Of a stretch of 35,985 nt of DNA, positions 15,523-23,999 are shown in pieces. The notes under the pieces are model-generated. The model saw nothing but the letters and a program-made list of their open reading frames with translations, was not told the DNA's origin and did no database searches. Source of the DNA: Streptomyces mesophilus (lineage in GTDB: Bacteria; Actinomycetota; Actinomycetes; Streptomycetales; Streptomycetaceae); assembly GCF_011044995.1 (NCBI RefSeq), contig NZ_JAAKZW010000056.1, positions 1 through 35,985 of the forward strand, given 5' to 3'. A program made the translations under genes and the position numbers. Numbering within the stretch: position 1 is the stretch's first letter; every line of letters starts with the position of its first letter.

Positions 15523-18500
15523 ATGACGCGAGCAAGACAACGCAACAGACGGCTGCTTGCAGCCTGTCTCGGCGCCGGGCTGATAGCCGGCGCACTCGCC
15601 CCGGCGGCCGTGGCAGCGGCCGCTCCCCCCAGGGCCGCGCACACCGCGCAGGCCGCGGCGGTCACCAATCTCGCCGTCGGCAAGCCGATCGAGGCCTCGT
15701 CCTCGATCCAGAACTACTTCGCGACGAACGCCAACGACAACTCCACGAACACCTACTGGGAGGCGGGCAGTCACCCGTCGACGCTGACCGTGAAGCTCGG
15801 TGCGGACGCCGAGCTCTCCTCCGTGGTCCTCAAGCTGAACCCCGACCCGGCCTGGTCCAAGCGCACCCAGACCATCGAGGTCCTCGCCCGCAAGCAGGGC
15901 GAGCAGAGCTTCACCTCGGTCAAGGCGGCGGCCGATTACGTCTTCGATCCCGCCGCGAACCAGAACTCCGTCGGCATCCCGGTCTCCGGGCGGTACGCCG
16001 ATGTCCAGCTGAAGATCACCGGCAACACCTCCGGATACGCCGGCCAGATCGCGGAGTTCCAGGTCAACGGTGAGCCCGCGCCCAACCCGGACCTCTCCGT
16101 CTCGGGCCTGGCCTGGTCGCCCGACACCCCCAGCGAGAGCGACGCGATCACGGCGAAGGCGACCGTACGCAACACCGGCAACGCGGCCGCCGCGGCGACC
16201 ACCGTCGATGTGAGCCTCGGCGGCACCGTCGCCGGAACCGCGCAGGTGCCCGCGCTCGGCGCCGGTGAGTCCGCGCCGGTCGATGTCGCGCTCGGCAAGC
16301 GGGCGCAGGGCAGTTACACGGTGTCCGCGGTGGTCGACCCGCTGGACACGGTCGCCGAGCAGGACAACGACAACAACAGCATCACCGCCGACGCCAAGCT
16401 CACCGTTGGCCAGACCCCGGGCCCCGACCTCCAGGTCACCGGGATCGGCTCCACCCCGTCGAGCCCGGCCGTCGGTTCGAACGTCTCCTTCTCCGTGAAG
16501 GTCCACAACCGCGGCACTTCGGCTGTGAGCGCGGGTTCGGTCACCCGTCTGACCGTGGGCGACAAGACCCTGAACGGGACCGCGCCGGCCGTCGCCGCGG
16601 GCGCCACCGAGACCGTGGAACTCTCCGGCACCTGGACCGCGACCAGCGGCGGCGCCACGCTCACGGCGACCGCCGACGCCACTGACACGGTCGACGAGAC
16701 CAACGAGGACAACAACGTCTTCGCGCGCTCCATCGTCGTCGGCCGCGGCGCCGCCGTCCCGTATGTCGAGTACGAGGCGGAGGAGGGCCGCTACGAGGGC
16801 ACGCTGCTCGAAGCGGACGCCGTGCGCACCTTCGGCCACACCAACTTCGCCTCGGAGTCCTCGGGCCGCAAGTCGGTGCGGCTCAACTCGGCCGGCCAGT
16901 ACGTGGAGTTCACCTCCACCAGCGCGTCCAACTCGATCGTCGTACGCAACGCGATCCCGGACGCGCCCGGTGGCGGCGGCCAGGAGAAGACGCTCAGCCT
17001 GTACGCGGACGGCCAGTTCGTGCAGAAGGTGAAGCTCTCCTCCAAGCACAGCTGGCTGTACGGGAACACCGACCAGCCGGAGGGCCTGACCAACACCCCG
17101 GGCGGTGACGCGCGCCGGCTGTTCGACGAGTCTCACGCGCTGCTCGCGAACACCTACCCGGCGGGCACCAAGTTCCGGCTGCAGCGCGATGCCGGGGACG
17201 ATGCCGCGTACTACATCGTGGACCTGATCGATCTGGAGCAGGTGGCGCCGGCCGCGGCCAAGCCCGCGGAGTGCGCCTCGATCACCGAGTACGGGGCGAT
17301 CCCGAACGACGGGATCGACGACACCACCGCGATCCAGAAGGCGGTGACCGCGGACCAGAACGGTGACATCTCCTGTGTGTGGATCCCGGCGGGGCAGTGG
17401 CGCCAGGAGCAGAAGATCCTGACCGACGACCCGCTCAACCGGGGTCAGTTCAACCAGGTGGGCATCCGCGACGTCACGATCCGCGGCGCGGGCATGTGGC
17501 ACTCGCAGCTCTACACGCTCACTCCCCCGCACCAGGCGGGCGGCATCAACCACCCGCACGAGGGCAACTTCGGTTTCGACATCGACGACAACACCAAGAT
17601 CTCGGACATCGCGATCTTCGGCTCGGGTCAGATCCGCGGCGGTGACGGCAACGCGGAGGGCGGCGTCGGGATCAACGGCCGGCTCGGCAAGGGCACGAAG
17701 ATCAGCAATGTCTGGATCGAGCACGCGAACGTCGGCGCGTGGGTGGGCCGTGACTACTCCAACATCCCGGAGCTCTGGAACCCGGGCGACGGCCTGGAGT
17801 TCAGCGGGATGCGGATCCGCAACACGTACGCGGACGGCATCAACTTCACCAACGGCACCCGGAACTCGACCGTCTACAACTCGTCCTTCCGCAACACCGG
17901 GGACGACGCGCTCGCGGTCTGGGCCAGCAAGTACGTGAAGGACACGTCGGTGGACATCGGCCACGACAACGTGTTCCGCAACAACACCGTGCAGCTGCCG
18001 TGGCGGGCCAACGGCATCGCGGTGTACGGCGGTTACGGCAACAAGATCGAGAACAACCTGATCAGCGACACCATGAACTACCCCGGCATCATGCTCGCGA
18101 CCGACCACGACCCGATCCCGTTCACGGGCCAGACGCTGATCGCGAACAACGGTCTTTACCGCACGGGCGGGGCGTTCTGGAACGAGGACCAGGAGTTCGG
18201 CGCGATCACGCTCTTCGCCCAGGGGCCGAGCATCCCCGGTGTCACGATCCGCGACACGGACATCCACGACTCGACGTACGACGGCATCCAGTTCAAGACG
18301 GGTGGCGGCGAGATGCCGGGCGTGAAGGTGGAGAACGTGACCATCACCAAGTCCAACAACGGCTCGGGCATCCTCGCGATGGGCGGGGCGCGCGGCAGCG
18401 CGACCCTGACGAACGTCGACATCAGCGATTCCCGTGACGGGGACATCCTGGTCGAGCCCGGTTCGCAGTTCGTGATCAACGGAGCTCCCACGGGGGTCTC

Positions 18501-18531
18501 CCGAGTGGGGCAGCAGCTGTCGGGCCTGTGA
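15523..18531 (+). CDS. Secreted multidomain GH87-like alpha-1,3-glucanase (mycodextranase/mutanase type)
   Basis: This is a 1002-residue secreted protein. Residues 1 to about 45 are a signal peptide with an Ala-rich cleavage region. About 47-185 is a discoidin (F5/8C) carbohydrate-binding module. About 187-298 and 300-406 are two CARDB-type beta-sandwiches, each ending in the D(N)N acidic motif. About 413-575 is a CBM6/CBM35-like module (YVEYEAEEGRYEG onward). About 584-1002 is a right-handed beta-helix starting CASITEYGAIPNDGIDD. The helix has an Asp cluster, D771 in YADGIN and D794-D795 in NTGDDALAVW, arranged as expected for GH87 inverting glucanases. It should cut alpha-1,3- (or mixed alpha-1,3/1,4-) glucan outside the cell. 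AGGAAGG lies upstream of ATG 15523. It is divergent from an alpha-glucoside import operon. Other beta-helix hydrolases are possible; GH87 is my best reading. Confidence 0.75.
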   Translation: MTRARQRNRRLLAACLGAGLIAGALAPAAVAAAAPPRAAHTAQAAAVTNLAVGKPIEASSSIQNYFATNANDNSTNTYWEAGSHPSTLTVKLGADAELSSVVLKLNPDPAWSKRTQTIEVLARKQGEQSFTSVKAAADYVFDPAANQNSVGIPVSGRYADVQLKITGNTSGYAGQIAEFQVNGEPAPNPDLSVSGLAWSPDTPSESDAITAKATVRNTGNAAAAATTVDVSLGGTVAGTAQVPALGAGESAPVDVALGKRAQGSYTVSAVVDPLDTVAEQDNDNNSITADAKLTVGQTPGPDLQVTGIGSTPSSPAVGSNVSFSVKVHNRGTSAVSAGSVTRLTVGDKTLNGTAPAVAAGATETVELSGTWTATSGGATLTATADATDTVDETNEDNNVFARSIVVGRGAAVPYVEYEAEEGRYEGTLLEADAVRTFGHTNFASESSGRKSVRLNSAGQYVEFTSTSASNSIVVRNAIPDAPGGGGQEKTLSLYADGQFVQKVKLSSKHSWLYGNTDQPEGLTNTPGGDARRLFDESHALLANTYPAGTKFRLQRDAGDDAAYYIVDLIDLEQVAPAAAKPAECASITEYGAIPNDGIDDTTAIQKAVTADQNGDISCVWIPAGQWRQEQKILTDDPLNRGQFNQVGIRDVTIRGAGMWHSQLYTLTPPHQAGGINHPHEGNFGFDIDDNTKISDIAIFGSGQIRGGDGNAEGGVGINGRLGKGTKISNVWIEHANVGAWVGRDYSNIPELWNPGDGLEFSGMRIRNTYADGINFTNGTRNSTVYNSSFRNTGDDALAVWASKYVKDTSVDIGHDNVFRNNTVQLPWRANGIAVYGGYGNKIENNLISDTMNYPGIMLATDHDPIPFTGQTLIANNGLYRTGGAFWNEDQEFGAITLFAQGPSIPGVTIRDTDIHDSTYDGIQFKTGGGEMPGVKVENVTITKSNNGSGILAMGGARGSATLTNVDISDSRDGDILVEPGSQFVINGAPTGVSRVGQQLSGL

Positions 18532-18551
18532 CCTGACGGCTGACGGTGAAC

Positions 18552-18588
18552 CTGCCGCCCGGACCCGCAGTCGGGGTCCGGGCGGCAG
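18552..18588 (+). terminator. Strong terminator after the GH87-like gene
   Basis: CTGCCGCCCGGACCC (18552-18566) pairs perfectly over 15 bp with its complement (18574-18588) around a 7-base loop, 20 bases past the stop. Confidence 0.9.
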
Positions 18589-18607
18589 CTCGTATGCGAC
18601 CCGGAAC

Positions 18608-18613
18608 TACCCT
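18608..18613 (+). promoter_or_regulatory. Leaderless-type -10 box for the zinc-ribbon microprotein
   Basis: TACCCT matches TANNNT and ends six bases before the ATG at 18620. This spacing fits a leaderless transcript. Only a weak GAGG occurs between them. Confidence 0.45.
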
Positions 18614-18619
18614 GAGGCC

Positions 18620-18751
18620 ATGACAGACGAGCCCCTCGCGGAGTGCGTGCTGTGCCGCGAGCCCACGGAGTACCCCGCGTCGACGAAGGGGACCACGCTC
18701 TGCCCCGTATGCGAGTGGCGGGAGGCGGAGCGGGCGGCTTGCTCGGGGTGA
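18620..18751 (+). CDS. 43-residue zinc-ribbon-like microprotein
   Basis: A short frame encodes MTDEPLAECVLCREPTEYP and continues to a second pair CPVC, giving CxxC-x20-CxxC, a typical zinc-ribbon spacing. Strong codon bias, a TANNNT box at leaderless spacing and placement just after a terminator support a real gene. Function is unknown. Such proteins could bind nucleic acid or a partner protein. It is followed after 27 bases by the convergent ABC permease gene. Confidence 0.65.
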   Translation: MTDEPLAECVLCREPTEYPASTKGTTLCPVCEWREAERAACSG

Positions 18752-18778
18752 GGCCAGTCCCCTGCTGCCCGGTTGACC

Positions 18779-19450
18779 CTACGTACGCCGCCCGCTGAGC
18801 CGGCACGACAGGGCCGCCGCCCCCGCCGCGGCGACCACCGCTCCCGTGAGCGGCAGTACGGACAGTGGTGGCTCGCCCGTGTGGGAGCCGTTGATGAGGG
18901 CGGAGACGGCGGTGCGGGCCGGGGAGCCCGCGGTCACCAGGAGGAGGAGCGCACCCAGGCACAGCGCCGCCAGGGACAAGGCCCTGCCGCGCAGCACCGG
19001 CCAGGTGCACAGGGCGCCCAGGGCCGCGCCCGTCAGGGTGCAGACCGCGGCGGCGAGCAGGCCCGAGACGAGGGCGCCGGGCAGCGGGATCTCCACGGTG
19101 TGGTCGGTGCTGTGGGCGTCGCCCAGCGCCACCGTGAGCACCGTGCCGATCGCCCCGAGCAGCCCGGCGGCCGCCAAGGCCGTGAGCAGTACGGCGAGTT
19201 GGGCCCGCGAGGGGCCGCCCGCCGCCGTGGCGGTGACGTGCCGGGCCGCGGGCGGTTCCTGGGTGGCGCAGATACGGACCAGCCAGGCGGCGACGGGCAG
19301 CAGGGCAGCCGCCGCGTAACCGAGCGAGTCCAGCAGGGGGTCGCCCATGCTGACGCCGACGGCGAGCAGCGCCCCATACAACACGGCGGGCGGGAGCCAG
19401 CGTTGGGAGCGCAGGAGGAGGGCGGCGTGGTAGCCGAGCAGTGCGGTCAT
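18779..19450 (-). CDS. ABC exporter membrane subunit (hypothetical)
   Basis: This 223-residue hydrophobic protein has about six membrane segments rich in Ala/Leu/Gly. No specific family motif is recognised. The role is inferred from its position: its ATG (19450-19448) overlaps the stop of the ATP-binding gene in an ATGA junction, so the two are translationally coupled and should form one exporter. The substrate is unknown. An upstream in-frame start at 19492 would lie within the ATPase gene and is rejected. Confidence 0.7.
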   Translation of the reverse strand: MTALLGYHAALLLRSQRWLPPAVLYGALLAVGVSMGDPLLDSLGYAAAALLPVAAWLVRICATQEPPAARHVTATAAGGPSRAQLAVLLTALAAAGLLGAIGTVLTVALGDAHSTDHTVEIPLPGALVSGLLAAAVCTLTGAALGALCTWPVLRGRALSLAALCLGALLLLVTAGSPARTAVSALINGSHTGEPPLSVLPLTGAVVAAAGAAALSCRLSGRRT

Positions 19451-20277
19451 CGTTCCCGGGCGGCTGGTGGGCGGACGCGGTGGATGTGCCAAGGGCCGGC
19501 CGCCGTGAGCAGCGCGCGAAGCAGCGCGTCCGAGTGGGCGGCCGGGACGGTGAAGCGGACCGTACCCGAGGGGTCCCTCTCGTGGGTCGCCTCGGGGGGC
19601 AGCCCGTCGGGCAGCTTGGTCCCGGGCGGGGCCTCCGCGTCGATCCGTACCCGGGCCGTGCCCCGCTCGGCGGCGATCAGCGACGTGCCCGACACCTCGT
19701 ACGCCGCCGAGACCGCTCCCGCGAGCCGGCGCGGATCGTGATCGACGAAGAGCACCGAGGCGCCCCCGGCGACCCGCTCCGTCACCACCTCGTCCAGCGC
19801 GTCACGGGCCTCGGCGTCCAGCCCCGTCCACGCCTCGTCGAGCACAAGCAACTCCGGCTCGGCGAGCAGCGCCTGGGCCACGGCGACCTTCTGCACGGTG
19901 CCTTTGGACAGCTCGGCCAGCGGCGTCTCCCCGTGGGCCCGCGCGCCGAAACGGTCCAGCCAGCGCTCGGCCCGGACGCGTGCCGTACGCCGGGACAGGC
20001 CGTGGACGCGGCCGAGGTGGGTGAGATAGCCGTGGGCGGTGAAGGGGAGCGCGGGCGGGAAGCGTTCGGGAACGTACGCGGTGCGGGGACGGCCCTCGAT
20101 CCGGCCGGCGCTCGGCGCGTCGATCCCGGCCGCGAGCCTCAACAGGGTTGATTTCCCGGTGCCGTTGGCGCCCGCGACACGGGCCAGGGTGCCGGCGGGC
20201 AGCGCGAGGCCGACTCCGCGCAGCACCCAGGGTCCGCCGAGTCCGTAGCGGCGCCCGACCTGGTGGAACGTGAGCAT
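19447..20277 (-). CDS. ABC transporter ATP-binding protein
   Basis: This 276-residue ATPase has Walker A GANGTGKST (about 36-44), the signature variant LSKGTVQKV (about 124-132), Walker B LLVLDEAWTGLD and switch VDHD. LSKG in place of LSGG is common among exporter-type ATPases. About 75 extra residues after the core (from about 200) have a beta-rich look and may contact the partner. The gene follows the AIM24 gene with two tiny ORFs between them. Its ribosome site is weak (GAAGG, 11 bases away) and lies in the second tiny ORF, so translation may depend on coupling. Confidence 0.88.
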   Translation of the reverse strand: MLTFHQVGRRYGLGGPWVLRGVGLALPAGTLARVAGANGTGKSTLLRLAAGIDAPSAGRIEGRPRTAYVPERFPPALPFTAHGYLTHLGRVHGLSRRTARVRAERWLDRFGARAHGETPLAELSKGTVQKVAVAQALLAEPELLVLDEAWTGLDAEARDALDEVVTERVAGGASVLFVDHDPRRLAGAVSAAYEVSGTSLIAAERGTARVRIDAEAPPGTKLPDGLPPEATHERDPSGTVRFTVPAAHSDALLRALLTAAGPWHIHRVRPPAARER

Positions 20278-20280
20278 CGG

Positions 20281-20353
20281 TCAACGAGCCTTCGCAGGGG
20301 TCATGGGGATCAGTGTGCCTTCGGAGGAACCATGGGCGTCAGTGTGCCTTCGG
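20281..20353 (-). repeat. 29-base tandem units carrying two seven-residue micro-ORFs
   Basis: The end of the AIM24 gene (CCGAAGGCACACTGA) is repeated twice downstream. The TGA stops fall at 20341-20339, 20312-20310 and 20283-20281, exactly 29 bases apart. Copies two and three each have an in-frame ATG (20333 and 20304) and encode MVPPKAH and MTPAKAR. Each TGA is followed within 3-5 bases by the next ATG, the last being the ABC ATPase start. Confidence 0.65.
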
Positions 20354-21019
20354 CTGGGTGGCAGGGGCCTCGCTGGGCCGGACGATGACATAGCCCTCGC
20401 CCTCGAGCTTCAGCTGGACCGCCTCCCCCGAACCGCCGCGCACCATCGAGCCGATGCTCTGCGAGCGGTGCAGGGAGGTGCGCAGCTGCGTGTTCCAGCC
20501 GACCACGGCGTCGGTGTCGACGAAGACCGGGGCCTGCGGCGAGACGGGGATGACGATCGGCTCGCCCTCGCAGATCACACCGAGTTTGCCCTGTCCGGTG
20601 AAGACGCTGTTGAACAGACCGCCCCCGGCGATCCCCGATCCCTTCACGGTCTTTATCTCGTACGAGAGCGTGGGGTCGAAGCACAGGACATTGCGCCCGT
20701 TGATGGTGAGCGCGTCACCCGGCTCGACATCGACGATGAAGCAGTTGGCCGCCTGCTGGGCGAGCCACACCTCCCCCTGACCGCGCACCGCCATCAGCGG
20801 CAGCCCCTCGCCGGTGACGGCGCGCTTGAGCATGCCGCCGATCCCGCCCTGACCCTTGTGCTCGAACTGCAGACTTCCGCGGTAGGCGACCATGGCGCCC
20901 TGGCGGGCGAACATCTCACCGTTGACGACGTACTTGATCGACTTGGAGTTCTGCAGACTCATCCCCGGCACGGTGGCCGGCTGAGCCATGTGCTGCGCGG
21001 CAAACAGGTCGCTTTTCAT
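20339..21019 (-). CDS. AIM24-family protein
   Basis: This 226-residue soluble protein has the AIM24 (mitochondrial-biogenesis AIM24/TPM-like) beta-sandwich pattern: GMSLQNSKSIKYVVNGEMFARQGAMVAYRGSLQF at the N-terminus, then GEVWLAQQA and GDALTINGRNVLCFDPTL. There are repeated Gly-rich turns and a C-terminal GEGYVIVRPSE. Bacterial members are uncharacterised; some belong to stress or lipid-associated clusters. ATG at 21019 is chosen because GAGG lies 9 bases upstream. The frame stays open further left, but that is antisense to the divergent gene. It heads a probable operon with the ABC pair. Confidence 0.85.
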   Translation of the reverse strand: MKSDLFAAQHMAQPATVPGMSLQNSKSIKYVVNGEMFARQGAMVAYRGSLQFEHKGQGGIGGMLKRAVTGEGLPLMAVRGQGEVWLAQQAANCFIVDVEPGDALTINGRNVLCFDPTLSYEIKTVKGSGIAGGGLFNSVFTGQGKLGVICEGEPIVIPVSPQAPVFVDTDAVVGWNTQLRTSLHRSQSIGSMVRGGSGEAVQLKLEGEGYVIVRPSEAPATQPKAH

Positions 21020-21075
21020 GCTCCGCATCCTCGCGCGCGGCTGTGACGCCGCCAAGAGACCAAAGGATGAGGCCG

Positions 21076-21123
21076 GCAGACTTTCGGCCGACCTCCGAAA
21101 GCCCGTATCGCTCCTGGCAGACT
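21076..21123. promoter_or_regulatory. Inverted and direct repeats between divergent AIM24 and Pth2 genes
   Basis: CTTTCGG (21081-21087) and CCGAAAG (21095-21101) form a perfect 7-bp inverted repeat with a 7-base spacer. GGCAGACT occurs at 21076-21083 and again at 21116-21123. A CAGACT hexamer ends 7 bases before the GTG at 21131, close to leaderless spacing. A shared operator is possible. Confidence 0.4.
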
Positions 21124-21130
21124 GGGGCGC

Positions 21131-21859
21131 GTGAGCAGCGAGAATCCCACCCCGGGCACCGGCACCGACAGCCCCTTCCAGCACGAGAACACGAGCCGCG
21201 ACGAGGCCCCCCAGTTCGTCCTGCCGCTCGTCCTCCACCTGGAGAAGACCGCTCCCCCGGCGCGCACCGACGCCCTGGAGACGGCGGCGCGCGCGGTGCT
21301 CGTGATGCTCAGCGATCCGCGCTCCCTCGACGACGGGGAGTGGGCACAGCTGATGCGGGACTGGCAGGACGCCCGGATCCGCAAGGTGGTCCGCCGGGCC
21401 CGCGGCGCGGAGTGGCGCAAGGCCTGCGCCCTGCCCGGCCTCACGGTCACCGGAAAGTCCGCCGAGGTCCGCGTCTTCCCGCCGGTCCCCCTGGACGGCT
21501 GGCCCAAGGAGCTCGCCAAACTCCAGGTCTCGGGCACGGAACTCGACGACCCGGAACCGCCCGCGGACCCCGACGTCACGGGTCCGGTCCTGTGGATGAG
21601 CCCGGATGTCGACATGTCGGCGGGCAAGGCGATGGCCCAGGCCGGCCACGGCGCCCAGCTCGCCTGGTGGGAACTGTCGGACACCGAACGCGCGGACTGG
21701 CGCGACGCGGGCTTCCCGCTGGCGGTGCGCACGGCGGCCGGGGACGCGTGGGCGGCGCTGACGACGAGCGGGCTTCCGGTCGTACGGGACGCGGGCTTCA
21801 CGGAGATCGCGCCGGGTTCGTGCACCGTGGTGGCGGACCATCCGGCCCTGCGGCGCTGA
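21131..21859 (+). CDS. Pth2-like peptidyl-tRNA hydrolase family protein
   Basis: This 242-residue cytoplasmic protein carries a C-terminal Pth2-type domain from about residue 150: VLWMSPDVDMSAGKAMAQAGHGAQLAWW, matching the Pth2 pattern of a first strand, then GK and QxxHA. Pth2 enzymes release peptide from peptidyl-tRNA. The first 150 residues are an extra domain with LxLHLEK and RIRKVVRRARG, seen in actinobacterial relatives and of unknown role. GTG at 21131 has no good Shine-Dalgarno site. Catalytic function is unproven because the domain is divergent. Confidence 0.75.
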   Translation: MSSENPTPGTGTDSPFQHENTSRDEAPQFVLPLVLHLEKTAPPARTDALETAARAVLVMLSDPRSLDDGEWAQLMRDWQDARIRKVVRRARGAEWRKACALPGLTVTGKSAEVRVFPPVPLDGWPKELAKLQVSGTELDDPEPPADPDVTGPVLWMSPDVDMSAGKAMAQAGHGAQLAWWELSDTERADWRDAGFPLAVRTAAGDAWAALTTSGLPVVRDAGFTEIAPGSCTVVADHPALRR

Positions 21860-21915
21860 CCTGGCAGGCCCCCGCTACTCTTCCCCGGCATCGGTCCTTC
21901 TGGGGGGAGAGACAC

Positions 21916-23136
21916 ATGTACGAGGACAGGGCGCCCGATTCGGTCTGGCTTCCCAAGCGCCGCCTGCGTGCGCTGAAACCGGTGTGGGAGGCGCAGCACG
22001 CCGGTCCTGCCGATTCCGAGGCGCTGGGCTCCTGGCACTGCGACGGGCTGGTCGTCCGGGCCTCCTTCGATCGGCTGCGCGCCTTCGACACGAGTACCGG
22101 CAGGCAGCGCTGGGTCTGGGAGGTACCGGGCCGCGACGTCCTTGCGGCCATGGCCGGCCAAATCGTGGACGGGGTCGCGCTCGTGGCCCACTGGCCCGAC
22201 ACGTACGACGGCGCGAAGAGCGCCGGCGTCACCGCCCTCGACATGAGATCGGGGCACGAGCTCTGGTCGGTGCGGCAGAACCTCGACGAGCTCCGGGGCG
22301 GCACGTCCGGTCTCAGGCACGGCACCGTAGCCCTGTCGCGGGATCGGGCGATGGTCGCCACGGGAGAGGGGGTCGTCGCCCTGGACAGCCGGACGGGCCG
22401 GACCGCGTGGACCGTGCCGCACGGTGCGGCGAGCAGGGCGAGGATCGGGGCCGCAGGAGACCGGCTCGTTCTCGTCACACAGTGGGCGGGCAGCGCCGCT
22501 GTCACCTCAGTCGACACCACCGACGGCACCGTGCGCTGGGAGAGGCCGGTCCCCCTCGACGGCCCCATCAAGGAGGTGGAGATCGCCTCCGTGGATCCCT
22601 TGCTGCTCGCGGTTCAAGGTGAGGGCCGGCGCGGCGGGAACCATGTGCTGCACCTCGACGCGGACGGCCGTACGGTCGCGGAGATCTCGGCGGCCGACGG
22701 CACCTCGCTCGTGCCGTACGCCACCTGGTTCCTCGCCGACCGGGGGCGCCAGATCATGTGGTCCGGGGACGTGTTGATCGCGTTCCTCAAGGCGCCGGGA
22801 TTCGACGTCGTGGGCCGCCTTGCCGCCTTCTCGCTGTCGACGGGGCGGCACCTGTGGACGTGGGACGACGGGTGGGGCATCGACGCGCTGGCCTGGCACC
22901 GGGGCTGTGTGGTCGCTCTGCGCCATCACGAGGAAGTCAGCGAAGGGACGCACGTCGGGTGGCGCTGCGACGCGTATGTGCTCGACCCCGCCGACGGCCG
23001 TGCGGTGGCACGGCGCCGGCTGCGCGTGACGGCGGACGAGCCGTACACGGTGCATCTGCACGACGGCCGGATCCTCTGGATCGACAAGAAGAGCGGACGC
23101 GGCACACCGCCGGTGAAGGCATACGACTGGCGCTGA
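21916..23136 (+). CDS. PQQ-type beta-propeller repeat protein
   Basis: This 406-residue protein has repeated blades of the PQQ-like propeller: LRAFDTSTGRQRWVWEVPG, VTALDMRSGHELWSV, VVALDSRTGRTAWTV, VTSVDTTDGTVRWERP and AAFSLSTGRHLWTW. Each shows the xALDxxTGxxxW signature. No signal peptide or lipobox is visible, so it is probably cytoplasmic, and residues for PQQ or metal binding are not evident. It may be a scaffold. ATG at 21916 follows GGGGGGAGAG. The frame is open far upstream over the previous gene, but that part is a shadow. Confidence 0.8.
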   Translation: MYEDRAPDSVWLPKRRLRALKPVWEAQHAGPADSEALGSWHCDGLVVRASFDRLRAFDTSTGRQRWVWEVPGRDVLAAMAGQIVDGVALVAHWPDTYDGAKSAGVTALDMRSGHELWSVRQNLDELRGGTSGLRHGTVALSRDRAMVATGEGVVALDSRTGRTAWTVPHGAASRARIGAAGDRLVLVTQWAGSAAVTSVDTTDGTVRWERPVPLDGPIKEVEIASVDPLLLAVQGEGRRGGNHVLHLDADGRTVAEISAADGTSLVPYATWFLADRGRQIMWSGDVLIAFLKAPGFDVVGRLAAFSLSTGRHLWTWDDGWGIDALAWHRGCVVALRHHEEVSEGTHVGWRCDAYVLDPADGRAVARRRLRVTADEPYTVHLHDGRILWIDKKSGRGTPPVKAYDWR

Positions 23137-23207
23137 GCGCGGCCTCCCGCTCTCCCGCGCCACCGCTTAGGGTGCACAGGGCAGGAACAGCAGGAACAGT
23201 CCTAGTC

Positions 23208-23999
23208 ATGGGGTGCGCGCAGGTGAGTCAGGCACATCGCGACGGCCGGTCCGAAGCCGCGACCGGCAACGGTCGGGCCGAGGCGGCGACCCGCGACGGC
23301 CAGGCCCAGACGGCCCGCGACGGCCAGACCCAGGCCGCAACCCGCGACGGCCAGACCGAGGCGGCCACCCGCGACGGCCGCGTCGAACGAGGCAACCGCA
23401 CCCGGCGCCTCGTGCTCCGCCGCACCGTCGACATCGCCTCCGTCGAAGGGCTCGAAGCGCTCTCCGTGGGCCGGATCGCCACCGAGCTCGGGCTCAGCAA
23501 GAGCGGCGTGTTCGCCCTGTTCGGGTCCAAGGAGGAGCTGCAACTCGCCACGATCCGGGCCGCGGGACGGATCTACAGCGACGAGGTCCTCGCACCCGTG
23601 GCCGAACTCCCCGCCGGCGTCGGCAAGGTGGCGCGGCTGTGCGAGGGGTGGCTGCGGTACTCGCAGGACCGGGTGTTTCCCGGCGGATGCTTCTTCTACG
23701 CGGTGATGGCCGAGTTCGACGCACGGCAGGGCCCCGTCCACGACGCCGTGGTGGAGTCCCTCACCGTATGGATGGCCTACGTGGAGGAACGGGTCGCCGA
23801 GGCACGCACCGCCGGCGAGCTGACCCCCGGCACCGATCCCGCGCAGCTCACGTTCGAGCTGGTCGCGCTCCTCGAGACCGCCAACGCCCACTCGCTGCTC
23901 AACGGGGATCCGACGCCGTACGACCGGGCCCGGACCGGGATCGTCGCAAGGCTGCGCTCGGCGGCGACGGATCCGGAGCTCGTACCGCAGATCGCCTGA
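23208..23999 (+). CDS. TetR-family regulator with a repetitive N-terminal arm
   Basis: This 263-residue regulator has its DNA-binding domain at about residues 63-110, with the helix-turn-helix SVGRIATELGLSKSGVFALFGSKEEL. The C-terminal ligand domain includes SLTVWMAYVEERVAEA. Before the helix bundle lies an arm of about 60 residues made of nine-residue units of the type RDGQTEAAT. Such arms can touch the DNA minor groove. ATG at 23208 is used; GTG at 23223 is an alternative that removes five residues. The gene precedes a two-gene operon with a palindrome in its promoter, the likely target. The regulated signal is unknown. Confidence 0.88.
   Translation: MGCAQVSQAHRDGRSEAATGNGRAEAATRDGQAQTARDGQTQAATRDGQTEAATRDGRVERGNRTRRLVLRRTVDIASVEGLEALSVGRIATELGLSKSGVFALFGSKEELQLATIRAAGRIYSDEVLAPVAELPAGVGKVARLCEGWLRYSQDRVFPGGCFFYAVMAEFDARQGPVHDAVVESLTVWMAYVEERVAEARTAGELTPGTDPAQLTFELVALLETANAHSLLNGDPTPYDRARTGIVARLRSAATDPELVPQIA
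23238..23394 (+). repeat. 27-base repeat encoding the TetR arm
   Basis: CGCGACGGCC recurs at 23238, 23292, 23316, 23343 and 23370. Spacings are 54, 24, 27 and 27 bases, all multiples of three. The units encode RDGRSEAAT, GNGRAEAAT, RDGQAQTA, RDGQTQAAT, RDGQTEAAT and RDGRVERGN. Confidence 0.8.

Noticed and set aside
15160..18267. A 1035-codon open frame on the minus strand
   Set aside because: It is antisense to the GH87-like gene. Its Arg/Val/Asp-rich translation has no domain pattern, and long antisense frames are expected in DNA this GC-rich.
23238..23394. CRISPR array in the region of regular repeats
   Set aside because: The repeats are in frame with the TetR coding sequence, have 24-27 base periods and contain no unique spacers.
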